64,000 nt of DNA, taken from Curtobacterium sp. VKM Ac-1395 (GTDB lineage: Bacteria; Actinomycetota; Actinomycetes; Actinomycetales; Microbacteriaceae). Shown piece by piece: positions 34,700-43,319 of this stretch. The translations under genes were made by a program, and so were the position numbers. Numbering within the stretch: position 1 is the stretch's first letter; the number at the start of each line of letters is the position of its first letter. Location of the stretch: NCBI RefSeq assembly GCF_015350975.1, contig NZ_JADKRX010000001.1:880068-944067 (forward strand), written 5' to 3'. The notes under the pieces were generated by a model, which did not search any database, was not told where the DNA came from, and saw nothing but the letters and a program-made list of their open reading frames with translations.

Positions 34700-37600
34700 G
34701 TGCACCTCCTCTCGGTCTTCAGCCTGCGGAACCGCGCGCTCATCGCGCTCGTGACCGTCGTCGTCGCGGTGTTCGGCGGGATCGCGCTCACCAGCCTCAA
34801 GCAGGAGCTCATCCCGAGCGTCCAGTTCCCACAGATCGCGATCGTCAGCGCCTACCCGGGCGCGACGCCACAGGTCGTGTCGAACGACGTCTCCACGAAG
34901 ATCGAGCAGGGCATCCAGGCGGTGCCCGACCTCAAGTCCACGTCCGCGACGTCGTCGACCGGGCAGAGCGTCGTCTCCGCCGAGTTCGACTACGGGTCCA
35001 ACCTCGCCAGCGCCGAGGACAAGATCCAGACCGTCGTCAACGCCCTCTCGCTGCCGGACTCCGTGCAGACGCAGATCGTCACCGGGTCCTTCGACGACCT
35101 GCCAGTGCTCCAGCTGGCCGTGTCCGCCGAGGGCGACCAGGAGCAGCTCGTCGACCGCCTGAACGCGACGGCGATCCCGGACATCGAGAAGCTCGACGGC
35201 GTGCGCGAGGCCGACGTCTTCGGCAACCCGGGCCGTCGCGTGGTGATCACCCCCGACCGCGACGAGCTCACTGCCAGGGGCCTGTCCGAGACCGCCATCT
35301 CCGACGCCCTCGACGACAACGGCACGCTCATCCCCGGCGGCAGCCTGACGCAGGACGGCTCGACGCTCTCGGTGCAGACCGGTGAGCGCATCGCGTCGAC
35401 CGCCGACATCGCAGCCCTGCCCCTGACCGGCGGCAAGGACGTGACCGGTGCCCCCGAGGCGACCACGCTCGGGGACGTCGCGACGGTCGCGATCAAGGAG
35501 TCCCCGCGCACGTCGATCAGCCGCGTGGACGGTGAACAGGCACTGACCATCGCGATCACCAAGACCCAGCAGGCCAACACGGTGGACGTCTCCACGACGG
35601 TCCGTGACGCCCTGCCCGGCATCGAGTCGAAGATCACCGGGGACCCGAAGATCACGGTCGTGTTCGACCAGGCGCCCTACATCCAGCAGTCGATCGACTC
35701 CCTGGCGGAAGAGGGCCTGCTCGGGCTCGGGTTCGCCGTGGTCGTGATCCTGGTGTTCCTGCTGTCGTGGCGGTCCACCCTCGTGACCGCGATCTCGATC
35801 CCGGTCTCGGTGCTGCTCGCGGCGATCGGCATGCGGGCCGCCGGGTACACGCTCAACATCATCACGCTCGCCGCGCTGACGATCGCGATCGGCCGCGTGG
35901 TGGACGACTCCATCGTCGTGATCGAGAACATCAAGCGGCACCTGCAACCCGGGGTCGACCGGCGCCAGGCCGTGCTCGACGGCGTGCGCGAGGTCGCCGG
36001 CGCCGTGACGGCGTCCACCGTGACGACCGTCGTGGTGTTCCTGCCGGTGGCGTTCGTCGCCGAGCTCGTGGGTGAGCTCTTCCGGCCGTTCGCGCTCACC
36101 GTGTCGATGGCCCTGGTGGCGTCACTGCTCGTCTCGCTGACGATCGTGCCGGTGCTGGCGTACTGGTTCCTCCGTGCGCCGAAGAGCCACAAGCACGCGG
36201 GGGCGGCTGCGCCCACGTCGACGTCTGCCAGGAGCACCACACTCAGCAGCGCGGACGACCTGCACGACGCCGGTGCTCCTGACCGGCTCCGGCGCGGGTA
36301 CCAGCCGGTGCTGCACTGGGTGCTGCGGTTCCCGTGGGTCGTCGTCCTCCTCGCCGTGCTGGTCCTCGGCGGGACGGCCGCCGCGCTGCCGTTCGTGAAG
36401 ACGAACTACCTCGGCGACTCCGGCCAGAACACGTTCACGGTCACGCAGGACCTCGAGCCGGGCACCTCGCTCGACGTCCAGTCGGACGCAGCCCGGAAGG
36501 TCGAGCGCGAACTGCGCGCGGTCGACGGCGTCGAGACCGTCCAGACCACGATCGGGTCGAGCGGGCAGTCGATCCAGGCCGCGTTCGGCGGCGGCGGGTC
36601 GGCATCGATCCAGTACGCGGTCACCACGACCTCCGGCGCCGACCAGACCCGGATCCAGTCCGACACCCGCAAGCGCCTCGACGGGCTCAAGGGCGCCGGC
36701 GACGTCGCACTCTCCTCGGCCGGCGGCGCGTTCGGTGGCAGCAGCGACATCGAGGTCGACGTCACGGCGCCGACCCAGGCGCAGCTCAAGACGGCGGCAG
36801 GCCAGGTGCTGTCGACCATGCGGGGCCTGGACGACACCACCGGCGCGTCGAGCAACCTGTCCGCGGCCGAGCCCTACCTGGCCGTGCGGGTCGACCGCGC
36901 GAAGGCCGCCGAGCTCGGGCTCACCGAGACCCAGGTCGGCGGACTCGTCGCCGCGTCGGTGTCGCCGCGCGACACCGGCTCCGTCGAGATCGAGGACGCC
37001 ACCCTCGACGTCTACATCGCCGACCCGGAACCGCCCACGACGATCGAGGCGCTGCGGTCACTCTCCGTGCCGACGGCGACGGGTCCCGTCCCGTTGTCCG
37101 ACGTCGCGACGGTCGAGCGCGCGGACGGACCGACGACGGTCACCACGACCGACGCGGTCCGCACTGCAACCATCACGGTGACCCCGGACTCGGCGAACCT
37201 CGGTGCGGCGGTGCAGTCCGTGACCGCGGCGGTGGACCAGCTGGACCTGCCGAAGGGCGCATCCGCGTCGATCGGCGGCGTCGCGTCGAGCCAGTCGTCG
37301 GCGTTCAGCCAGCTGCTGCTCGCGGCGCTGGTGGCGATCCTGATCGTCTACGTGGTCATGGTCGCGACGTTCCGCAACCTGTACCAGCCGGTGTTGCTGC
37401 TCGTGTCCGTGCCGTTCGCGGCGACGGGGGCGATCCTGCTGCAGCTCGTGTCGGGCATCCCGCTCGGGGTGGCGTCGCTCATCGGCGTGCTCATGCTCGT
37501 CGGCATCGTCGTGACGAACGCGATCGTGCTCATCGACCTCGTGAACCAGTACCGACGCCGAGGGCTCCGCGTGCGCGAGGCCCTGGTGGAGGGCGCCACA

Positions 37601-37837
37601 CGACGACTCCGACCGATCCTGATGACCGCGCTCGCGACGATCTTCGCGCTGATGCCGATGGCGATCGGGGTCACCGGGAAGGGCGGCTTCATCTCGCAGC
37701 CGCTCGCGCTCGTGGTGATCGGCGGGCTGGTGTCCTCGACGCTGCTGACGCTCATCGTGCTGCCGGCGCTGTACTTCCTGGTGGAACGGATGCTCGAGCG
37801 GCGCAGTGACCGCCGAGCCGGCCGGACCGAGGGCTAG
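34700..37837 (+). CDS. RND-family exporter (AcrB/HAE-like), stand-alone
   Basis: 1,045 aa, the full length of an RND pump. TM1 is RALIALVTVVVAVFGGIALTSLKQELIPSVQFPQIAI, with the AcrB-like YPGATPQVVSNDVSTKIEQGI porter start. A TM block at about 340-500 contains GFAVVVILVFLLSWRSTLVTAISIPVSVLLA and the conserved IGRVVDDSIVVIENIKRHL proton-relay segment. A second block lies near the C-terminus (VSVPFAATGAILLQL, GIVVTNAIVLIDLVNQYRRRG, RLRPILMTALATIFALMPMAIG). In actinobacteria without an outer membrane these pumps work alone. The start GTG 34700 follows CGGAGG. The substrate is unknown. Confidence 0.93.
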   Translation: MHLLSVFSLRNRALIALVTVVVAVFGGIALTSLKQELIPSVQFPQIAIVSAYPGATPQVVSNDVSTKIEQGIQAVPDLKSTSATSSTGQSVVSAEFDYGSNLASAEDKIQTVVNALSLPDSVQTQIVTGSFDDLPVLQLAVSAEGDQEQLVDRLNATAIPDIEKLDGVREADVFGNPGRRVVITPDRDELTARGLSETAISDALDDNGTLIPGGSLTQDGSTLSVQTGERIASTADIAALPLTGGKDVTGAPEATTLGDVATVAIKESPRTSISRVDGEQALTIAITKTQQANTVDVSTTVRDALPGIESKITGDPKITVVFDQAPYIQQSIDSLAEEGLLGLGFAVVVILVFLLSWRSTLVTAISIPVSVLLAAIGMRAAGYTLNIITLAALTIAIGRVVDDSIVVIENIKRHLQPGVDRRQAVLDGVREVAGAVTASTVTTVVVFLPVAFVAELVGELFRPFALTVSMALVASLLVSLTIVPVLAYWFLRAPKSHKHAGAAAPTSTSARSTTLSSADDLHDAGAPDRLRRGYQPVLHWVLRFPWVVVLLAVLVLGGTAAALPFVKTNYLGDSGQNTFTVTQDLEPGTSLDVQSDAARKVERELRAVDGVETVQTTIGSSGQSIQAAFGGGGSASIQYAVTTTSGADQTRIQSDTRKRLDGLKGAGDVALSSAGGAFGGSSDIEVDVTAPTQAQLKTAAGQVLSTMRGLDDTTGASSNLSAAEPYLAVRVDRAKAAELGLTETQVGGLVAASVSPRDTGSVEIEDATLDVYIADPEPPTTIEALRSLSVPTATGPVPLSDVATVERADGPTTVTTTDAVRTATITVTPDSANLGAAVQSVTAAVDQLDLPKGASASIGGVASSQSSAFSQLLLAALVAILIVYVVMVATFRNLYQPVLLLVSVPFAATGAILLQLVSGIPLGVASLIGVLMLVGIVVTNAIVLIDLVNQYRRRGLRVREALVEGATRRLRPILMTALATIFALMPMAIGVTGKGGFISQPLALVVIGGLVSSTLLTLIVLPALYFLVERMLERRSDRRAGRTEG

Positions 37838-38085
37838 CGCGCCTCGGCGTCCTCGACCTCGAGCTGCGTGAACCAGTTCACCAGGACGACGGTCAACGTC
37901 ACGAGGAACACGACGGCGCCGAGCTGTGCCACCGGCGAGGAGTGTCCGGTCGCCGCACCCCAGCCCGCGAAGGCCACGGTCACCATGAACGACAGCCCGA
38001 GCAGCAGCTCTGCCGCGGTGGTGGCGAGCGAGCGGTGCTGCCAGGAGACGGCAGGGCGGACGAGGAGGGTCGAGGTGTCGGTCAC
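37834..38085 (-). CDS. Small two-TM membrane protein, unknown
   Basis: 83 aa with two hydrophobic segments (TTAAELLLGLSFMVTVAFAGWGAA and VAQLGAVVFLVTLTVVLVNWFTQLEVEDAEAR). The start is taken as GTG 38085. Its TAG stop shares the palindromic CTAG with the stop of the convergent RND gene, a 4-nt overlap. The family is not recognised. Short length and compact placement make it a plausible but not certain gene. Confidence 0.6.
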   Translation of the reverse strand: MTDTSTLLVRPAVSWQHRSLATTAAELLLGLSFMVTVAFAGWGAATGHSSPVAQLGAVVFLVTLTVVLVNWFTQLEVEDAEAR

Positions 38086-38189
38086 CCGGGAAGTCTCGTC
38101 CGGAGGGTCGTCCGACGGCAGTCCCGACTCCGGGTGGCACCCGCCCGGGGTACAGCTCCGGTCCGCGGTGTGACCGACCGGAAGCGCCC

Positions 38190-39287
38190 TCAGCGCAGCG
38201 TGCGCCGGAGGAACCGCACGACCCGCTCGCTCATCGCCTGGTCGAGCTGGGCGATCGAGTGCGCGGTGCCCTCGACCGCGACGAAGGTCACCGGGACGCC
38301 CTCGTCGCGCAGGGCGGAGGCGAAGTCCTGGGACTCCCAGATCGGGATGAACTCGCGCGTGGAGTGCCCGATGAAGAAGGGTGCGGTGTCCGCGGTCACG
38401 TTGTAGCGCGGGGACGCCCGCTCGGCCGCGGGGCAGGCGTCGTACCGCGTGCAGCCGAGGTAGAGCAGCTGCTTCCGCTGGAACGCCGCCGCGACCCCGT
38501 CGGACGCGGTCGAGCGGCTGGTGAGGTCCGACGGTCCGCTCAGGTCGACGACCGCGCGGATCCGGTCGCCGTCGGCGTACGCGGTGGAGCGGTGGTCCTC
38601 GACGGCGAGCATCGACACGAGGTTGCCGCCGGCACTCCCGCCGAACACCCCGACCCGGTCCGCGTCGACGTCGTAGGTCTCGAGCGTCGAGGGTCGGAAC
38701 ACCCAGTCGAGCGCCCGTCGGACGTCGTCGAGCCCGGCGGGGAAGGGGTCGGTCGGGGCCAGGCGGTAGTCGACGTTGAACGTGACGAAGCCCGCGGACG
38801 CCAGGTACTGACAGACGGACCGGTAGGCCGCGGTGGCCTTGTCCCCGTGCGACCAGCTGCCGCCGTGCACCATCATCACGGCCGGGCGGGTCCCGGTGGC
38901 GGCCTTCTCGAGCGCCGACGGGTCGGCCGTGGCAGGTGCGGTCGGTGAGGGGCTCGTGCCACCCGTCGCCTCCGGTGCGACGGGTTCCGGCGCAGTCGCG
39001 GCGTCGGCAGCGGCTGTCGCTGACGCCGCCCCCTCGGGCGTCGCGGTCGTGCCCGGTGCGCTGTCCGCCGGGAGACAGACGTCGAGCCGCTGCAGCCGGT
39101 CCGCGCCGTAGGGCACGTCCGAGACGACGTCGATGCCGTGGTACCGCAACGACAGCGGGTAGATGACGGCGCCAGCGGTGACGGTCTCGTTGCCGTCGCC
39201 GGCGGGGTCGGCACTGCACGACGCGACCGCGCCGAGCGCCACGATCGCGGCGACGAGCGCGAGCAGGGTGCGACGGCCGGACCTCAT
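38190..39287 (-). CDS. Secreted lipoprotein esterase, alpha/beta-hydrolase (HSL/carboxylesterase type)
   Basis: 365 aa. A type II signal peptide (LLALVAAIVALGAVASC) is followed by an Ala/Pro/Thr-rich linker (about 75-125) and then an alpha/beta hydrolase domain. The oxyanion motif is VMMVHGGSWSHGDK, the nucleophile elbow is VGVFGGSAGGNL and the C-terminal His is in VAVEGTAHSIA. SDLTS and PIWESQDF fit the fold. It is anchored outside the membrane and probably cleaves short-chain esters of unknown origin. TACCGT lies 8 nt before ATG 39287. Confidence 0.9.
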   Translation of the reverse strand: MRSGRRTLLALVAAIVALGAVASCSADPAGDGNETVTAGAVIYPLSLRYHGIDVVSDVPYGADRLQRLDVCLPADSAPGTTATPEGAASATAAADAATAPEPVAPEATGGTSPSPTAPATADPSALEKAATGTRPAVMMVHGGSWSHGDKATAAYRSVCQYLASAGFVTFNVDYRLAPTDPFPAGLDDVRRALDWVFRPSTLETYDVDADRVGVFGGSAGGNLVSMLAVEDHRSTAYADGDRIRAVVDLSGPSDLTSRSTASDGVAAAFQRKQLLYLGCTRYDACPAAERASPRYNVTADTAPFFIGHSTREFIPIWESQDFASALRDEGVPVTFVAVEGTAHSIAQLDQAMSERVVRFLRRTLR

Positions 39288-39387
39288 CGCCGACAACGGT
39301 ATCCCCAGGTGTGGGCGATCGCAGCACGGAGGACACCCGGGGGTGCCAGGATGAGGGCGACCCGTCACCGTCGAAGCAGGAGGACCC

Positions 39388-40242
39388 GTGAGTCGACGCA
39401 AGGCCTGGAACGCCGATCCCGAACCGCTCCTCCGTGTCGACGAGGGCTTCCGGCTCGCCGACGTCGACCCCGACGGCACCCCGGGCTTCCCCGGTCGCAA
39501 GATCGACGGCCTCGAGTCCCTCGCCGCCGGTGCCGACCGACTCGCTGCCCTGCAGGAACGCCTGTGGGCCGCTGCGACCGCGGGTGACGAGCGCCGCGTG
39601 CTCCTGGTGCTGCAGGCGATGGACACCGCGGGCAAGGGCGGCATCGTGTCCCACGTCGTCGGCGCCGTCGACCCGAACGGCGTGCACTACGCCGGGTTCA
39701 AGGCACCGACGGCAGAAGAACGCGAGCACGACTTCCTCTGGCGTGTGGAACGGCAGCTCCCGGCCGCCGGGCAGCTCGGTGTCTTCGACCGCTCCCACTA
39801 CGAGGACGTCCTCGTCCAGCGCGTCCACGGGTACGCCCCGCCGGAGGAGATCGAGCGTCGCTACGGCGCGATCGTCGACTTCGAGAGCCGACTCGCGGCG
39901 CAGGGCACCACCATCGTCAAGGTGATGCTGCACATCTCGAAGGACGAGCAGCGCGCCCGCCTGGGCGACCGCCTCGACCGCCCGGACAAGCACTGGAAGT
40001 TCAACCCGGGCGACATCGACGAGCGCCTGCGCTGGGACGACTACCAGCAGGCGTACCAGATCGCCTTCGACCGCACGTCGACCGCCGTCGCGCCCTGGTA
40101 CGTCGTGCCGGCGAACCGCAAGTGGTACGCGCGCCTCGCCGTCCAGCAGCTCCTGCTCCGCGCGCTCGAGGACATGCACCTCTCGTGGCCCGCGGCGGAC
40201 TTCGACGTGGCCGAGCAACGACAGCGGCTCGCCGAGTCCTGA
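39388..40242 (+). CDS. Polyphosphate kinase 2 (PPK2) family nucleotide phosphotransferase
   Basis: 284 aa. The P-loop LQAMDTAGKGGIVSHVVGAVDPNGV (residues 75-99), FDRSHYEDVLVQRVHGY (lid/Walker B region), KVMLHISKDEQRARLGDRLDRPDKHWKF and WYVVPANRKWYARLAVQQLLL are typical of PPK2 enzymes that phosphorylate AMP or ADP with polyphosphate. GTG 39388 follows AGGAGG. It is a single gene with a terminator at 40,275. It could supply NDPs or NTPs in stress; the subclass (I, II or III) is not decided here. Confidence 0.92.
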   Translation: MSRRKAWNADPEPLLRVDEGFRLADVDPDGTPGFPGRKIDGLESLAAGADRLAALQERLWAAATAGDERRVLLVLQAMDTAGKGGIVSHVVGAVDPNGVHYAGFKAPTAEEREHDFLWRVERQLPAAGQLGVFDRSHYEDVLVQRVHGYAPPEEIERRYGAIVDFESRLAAQGTTIVKVMLHISKDEQRARLGDRLDRPDKHWKFNPGDIDERLRWDDYQQAYQIAFDRTSTAVAPWYVVPANRKWYARLAVQQLLLRALEDMHLSWPAADFDVAEQRQRLAES

Positions 40243-40274
40243 GCCCCTCCCGCCAGGAGGCCCTCCTCGCGCGC

Positions 40275-40310
40275 CGACACCGGCCCCGCCGACCGACGGG
40301 GCTGGTGTCG
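40275..40310 (+). terminator. Hairpin terminator after the ppk2 gene
   Basis: 14-bp arms CGACACCGGCCCCG and CGGGGCTGGTGTCG (one G-T pair) flank an 8-nt loop, 33 bp after the stop codon. The -35 region of the next promoter overlaps its distal arm. Confidence 0.7.
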
Positions 40311-40504
40311 ATGCGCATGGTCGCGTAGACTCGATCGGTCGGCCTTCGACACCGCGGCTGCGAGCCGCGGACGTGTTTGGGTGTTGTGTAGTTCGAGGGC
40401 TGGAATCACGTCGATCGACGACGGGATGAACCCCCTCTCCACGAACCGCCCCCGCCGATGTCGCTGCCGGGCTGCGTGGTACGTCTGCACCCCGGAAAGC
40501 ACTC
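40303..40504 (+). promoter_or_regulatory. Promoter and about 170-nt structured leader of the DEAD-box gene
   Basis: A -10 TAGACT lies at 40326-40331, with a weak TGGTGT -35. The transcript would carry a leader of about 165 nt. Within it, CCGCGGCT-GCG-AGCCGCGG (40352-40370) forms a strong hairpin followed by a GT-rich run (TGTTTGGGTGTTGTG), an attenuator-like layout. Long structured leaders are usual for cold-inducible RNA helicase genes; the regulation here is inference. Confidence 0.5.
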
Positions 40505-42706
40505 ATGGCCCCTTACGACAAGGGCGCGGACAACCGCGCCTCCGATCGAGCCCGTCACCCGAACGGCACCCCTGCCGCTCGCAGCAGCAAGCACCGCGGC
40601 TTCCGTGCCCCGGAGCCCACTGCCCCCCGTCAGAAGCAGCGTTGGGACGCTGACGACCGCCGCAACCGTTCGTCGCAGGGCGAGCGCCCGAGCCGCCCGA
40701 ACTGGGACCCGCGCGACAGCCGCGGCAGCCGTCCGGCGTGGGAGCCCCGCGGTGCGGGCCGTCCCGCGCGCGGTTCGGACCGCGACGAGCGCGCTCCGCG
40801 CAGCTTCAACCGCGACGATCGTGCGCCCCGTCGCGACAACGACGACCGCGCCCCGCGTCGCTTCGACCGTGATGACCGTGCGCCGCGCACGTTCAACCGT
40901 GATGACCGCGCGCCTCGTCGTGACAACGACGACCGTGCCCCGCGTCGCTTCGACCGTGACGACCGTGCGCCGCGCACGTTCAACCGTGATGACCGCGCGC
41001 CTCGTCGTGACAACGACGACCGTGCCCCGCGTCGCTTCGACCGCGACGACCGCGCCCCGCGTCGTGACAACGACGAGCGCCCGCAGCGCCGGTTCGACCG
41101 CGACGACCGTGCCCCGCGCACGTTCAACCGTGACGACCGTGCGCCCCGTCGTGACAACGACGACCGCGCCCCGCGTCGCTTCGACCGTGATGACCGTGCG
41201 CCGCGCACGTTCAACCGTGACGACCGCGCGCCCCGTCGTGACAACGACGAGCGTCCCCAGCGCCGGTTCGACCGCGACGACCGTGCCCCGCGTCGAGACA
41301 ACGACGACCGCGCCCCGCGCCGCTTCGACCGCGACGACCGTGCGCCGCGCACGTTCAACCGCGACGACCGTGCCCCCCGTCGTGACAACGACGAGCGTCC
41401 CCAGCGCCGCTTCGACCGCGACGACCGCGAGGCCCCCGCTGCACGCGGCGGCCACTTCGTCCCCGCGGACGACGTCAAGCTCGACAAGCTCAAGGCCGAG
41501 TCGACCATCGCCGCCGACGTCGAGGGCGTGACCTTCGCCGACCTCGGCATCGGTGGCAACATCTCGCGTGCCCTGGCCGAGCTCGGCGCCACCAGCCCGT
41601 TCCCGATCCAGGCCGCGACGATCCCCGACGTGCTCGCCGGCAAGGACGTCCTCGGGCGTGGCCGTACGGGCTCCGGCAAGACCATCGCGTTCGGTGCGCC
41701 GCTCGTCGAGAAGCTCATGGAGAACGGCGGCGGCACGAAGCGCAAGATGGGCCGCGCCCCGCGTGCGCTCATCCTCGCGCCGACCCGCGAACTCGCCCTG
41801 CAGATCGACCGCACGGTGCAGCCGATCGCCCGCTCGGTCGGTCTGTTCACGACGCAGATCTACGGCGGTGTGCCGTACGGCCGCCAGGAGGGCGCCCTCC
41901 AGCGCGGCGTCGACATCATCGTCGGCACCCCGGGGCGCGTGCAGGACCTCATGAAGAAGGGCACGCTCGACCTCAGCGAGGTCGTCGTCTCCGTCCTCGA
42001 CGAGGCCGACCACATGTGCGACCTCGGGTTCCTCGAGCCCGTGCAGGAGATCCTCGAGGCCACGGCCCAGGTCACCCCGGCCGGCAAGCGCGCGCAGAAG
42101 CTCCTGTTCAGCGCCACGCTGGACACCCAGGTCGCGGCGCTCGTCGAGCAGTTCCTGCACGAGCCGTCCGTGCACGAGGTGGCGGGTGAGGACCAGGCGT
42201 CCTCGACCATCGACCACCGCGTGCTCGTGGTCGAGCAGCGCGAGAAGGACCGTCTCCTCGAGGAGCTCGTCGCCGGCGACGGCAAGACGATCGTCTTCGC
42301 TCGGACCCGGGCCTACGCCGAGCGCCTCGCCGAGCAGTTCGAGGACGCCGGCATCCGCGCGACCTCGCTCCACGGGGACCTGAACCAGTCGCGCCGCACA
42401 CGCAACCTGCAGCTGCTCACGAGCGGTCGGGTGAACGTGCTCGTCGCGACCGACGTCGCCGCGCGCGGCATCCACGTCGACGACGTCTCGCTCGTCGTGC
42501 AGGCCGACGCCCCGGACGACTACAAGGCGTACATGCACCGCTCGGGCCGCACGGGTCGTGCCGGCAAGGAGGGCACCGTCGTCACGATCGTCCCCCGTGG
42601 CCGCATCCGGAAGATCGAGGGCATCCTCGAGCGCGCCGAGATCGAGGCCGAGCTCGTCCAGGCGGGCCCCGGCGACGGCATCGTCGCGGAGCTCGCCGCG
42701 CGCTAG
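40505..42706 (+). CDS. DEAD-box RNA helicase with long repetitive N-terminal tail
   Basis: 733 aa. Residues about 94-308 consist of repeats of RDDRAPR, RFDRDDRAPRTFN and RRDNDDRAP, an Arg/Asp-rich disordered region. The helicase core begins near 338: FADLGIGGNISRALAELGATSPFPIQ (Q motif), GRTGSGKT (I), PTRELALQ (Ia), VLDEADHM (II, DEAD), FSATL (III), VFARTRAYAERL (IV), ATDVAARGIHVDDVSLV (V), YMHRSGRTGRAGKEG (VI). It probably unwinds structured mRNA or rRNA in the cold. In most bacterial homologues the charged tail is C-terminal and shorter. ATG 40505 has no perfect SD, so leader structure may set translation. Confidence 0.95.
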   Translation: MAPYDKGADNRASDRARHPNGTPAARSSKHRGFRAPEPTAPRQKQRWDADDRRNRSSQGERPSRPNWDPRDSRGSRPAWEPRGAGRPARGSDRDERAPRSFNRDDRAPRRDNDDRAPRRFDRDDRAPRTFNRDDRAPRRDNDDRAPRRFDRDDRAPRTFNRDDRAPRRDNDDRAPRRFDRDDRAPRRDNDERPQRRFDRDDRAPRTFNRDDRAPRRDNDDRAPRRFDRDDRAPRTFNRDDRAPRRDNDERPQRRFDRDDRAPRRDNDDRAPRRFDRDDRAPRTFNRDDRAPRRDNDERPQRRFDRDDREAPAARGGHFVPADDVKLDKLKAESTIAADVEGVTFADLGIGGNISRALAELGATSPFPIQAATIPDVLAGKDVLGRGRTGSGKTIAFGAPLVEKLMENGGGTKRKMGRAPRALILAPTRELALQIDRTVQPIARSVGLFTTQIYGGVPYGRQEGALQRGVDIIVGTPGRVQDLMKKGTLDLSEVVVSVLDEADHMCDLGFLEPVQEILEATAQVTPAGKRAQKLLFSATLDTQVAALVEQFLHEPSVHEVAGEDQASSTIDHRVLVVEQREKDRLLEELVAGDGKTIVFARTRAYAERLAEQFEDAGIRATSLHGDLNQSRRTRNLQLLTSGRVNVLVATDVAARGIHVDDVSLVVQADAPDDYKAYMHRSGRTGRAGKEGTVVTIVPRGRIRKIEGILERAEIEAELVQAGPGDGIVAELAAR
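40786..41430 (+). repeat. Coding tandem repeats in the DEAD-box gene
   Basis: A degenerate repeat with a unit around CGTGACGACCGTGCCCCGCG, and larger modules of 63-120 bp, is reiterated. It keeps reading frame and amino acid pattern (RDDRAPR, RFDRDD, RTFN, RRDNDD, and RRDNDERPQ variants). Copies differ mainly at synonymous sites, which points to past expansion by unequal exchange with purifying selection on charge pattern. Confidence 0.85.
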
Positions 42707-42717
42707 ACGCGAGCACA

Positions 42718-42767
42718 GGACGGACGGGAGGCCCGGTGCCAGCTGGCACCGGGCCTCCCGTCTGTCC
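42718..42767. terminator. 50-bp palindrome, bidirectional terminator (family A variant)
   Basis: 25-nt arms with a single G-T-type mismatch and no loop. The core GGTGCCAGCTGGCACC is identical to the elements at 6,734 and 21,419, but the flanking base pairs are changed symmetrically (GGCCCGG for GGCACGG). It lies between the convergent DEAD-box and DinB genes. Confidence 0.85.
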
Positions 42768-42768
42768 G

Positions 42769-43278
42769 TCAGCGGTTGAAGAACAGCAGCCCGCGCGCGT
42801 AGCCGGCCTGCCCGGCGTGCTGCGTGCAGTCGTCGAGGATGCTGACGAGCCGGGCGCCCGCGGTGACGGGCGGGTCCCACGCATCGTCCACCACGGCGTC
42901 GAGGTCGTCCGGTCCGAGCGTGCCGAGGTAGGCGACGGTCCGCTCGTGCACGGCGCGGAGGTACCCGGTGAGCAGCTCGCCGGACGCCCGCACCCGGCCG
43001 ACGTCGTCCTGGGACATGCCGTAGCCGAGCGCCTCCGCGGGGAAGGGCAGCCCGAAGCGGTCGTACCAGCCGTCCGCGGTCCACACCTGCTCGGCGCCCG
43101 CGAGGGCAGCGACCTGCACGTCCTGCCCGCGCGCGATGTGCCAGGCGAGCCACGCCACGGTGTTGGCGCCCGTGCCGGGTCGTGATGCGAGCTGGTCCTC
43201 GGAGAGCCCGTCGACGGCCCGCTCGACGGTCTCGGGCACGCGGGAGAACGCTTCGATGAGGAGTTCTGAGGGGGTCAT
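42769..43278 (-). CDS. DinB/DUF664-like four-helix metal-binding protein
   Basis: 169 aa. LIEAFSRVPETVERAVDGLSEDQLASRPGTGANTVAWLAWHIARGQDVQ is the DinB/YfiT-like first helix pair, with a candidate metal His in WLAWHIAR. The C-terminal SILDDCTQHAGQAGYARGL offers a further His. Such proteins include bacillithiol- or mycothiol-dependent S-transferases, so a mycothiol-linked detoxification role is possible; substrates are unknown. ATG 43278 has TAGGTT (43285-43290, minus strand) 6 nt upstream. Confidence 0.87.
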   Translation of the reverse strand: MTPSELLIEAFSRVPETVERAVDGLSEDQLASRPGTGANTVAWLAWHIARGQDVQVAALAGAEQVWTADGWYDRFGLPFPAEALGYGMSQDDVGRVRASGELLTGYLRAVHERTVAYLGTLGPDDLDAVVDDAWDPPVTAGARLVSILDDCTQHAGQAGYARGLLFFNR

Positions 43279-43319
43279 GCCCCGAACCTACGCCCGGGTG
43301 CGCAGCACCAGTCCGGGTC

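Noticed and set aside
37834..40506. 890-aa minus-strand open frame spanning the esterase and PPK2 region
   Set aside because: It crosses two genes of different frames and strands. Only its last 83 residues correspond to a plausible small gene.
40406..43153. 915-aa minus-strand frame rich in TVVAVE repeats
   Set aside because: It is the antisense image of the DEAD-box gene's coding repeats.
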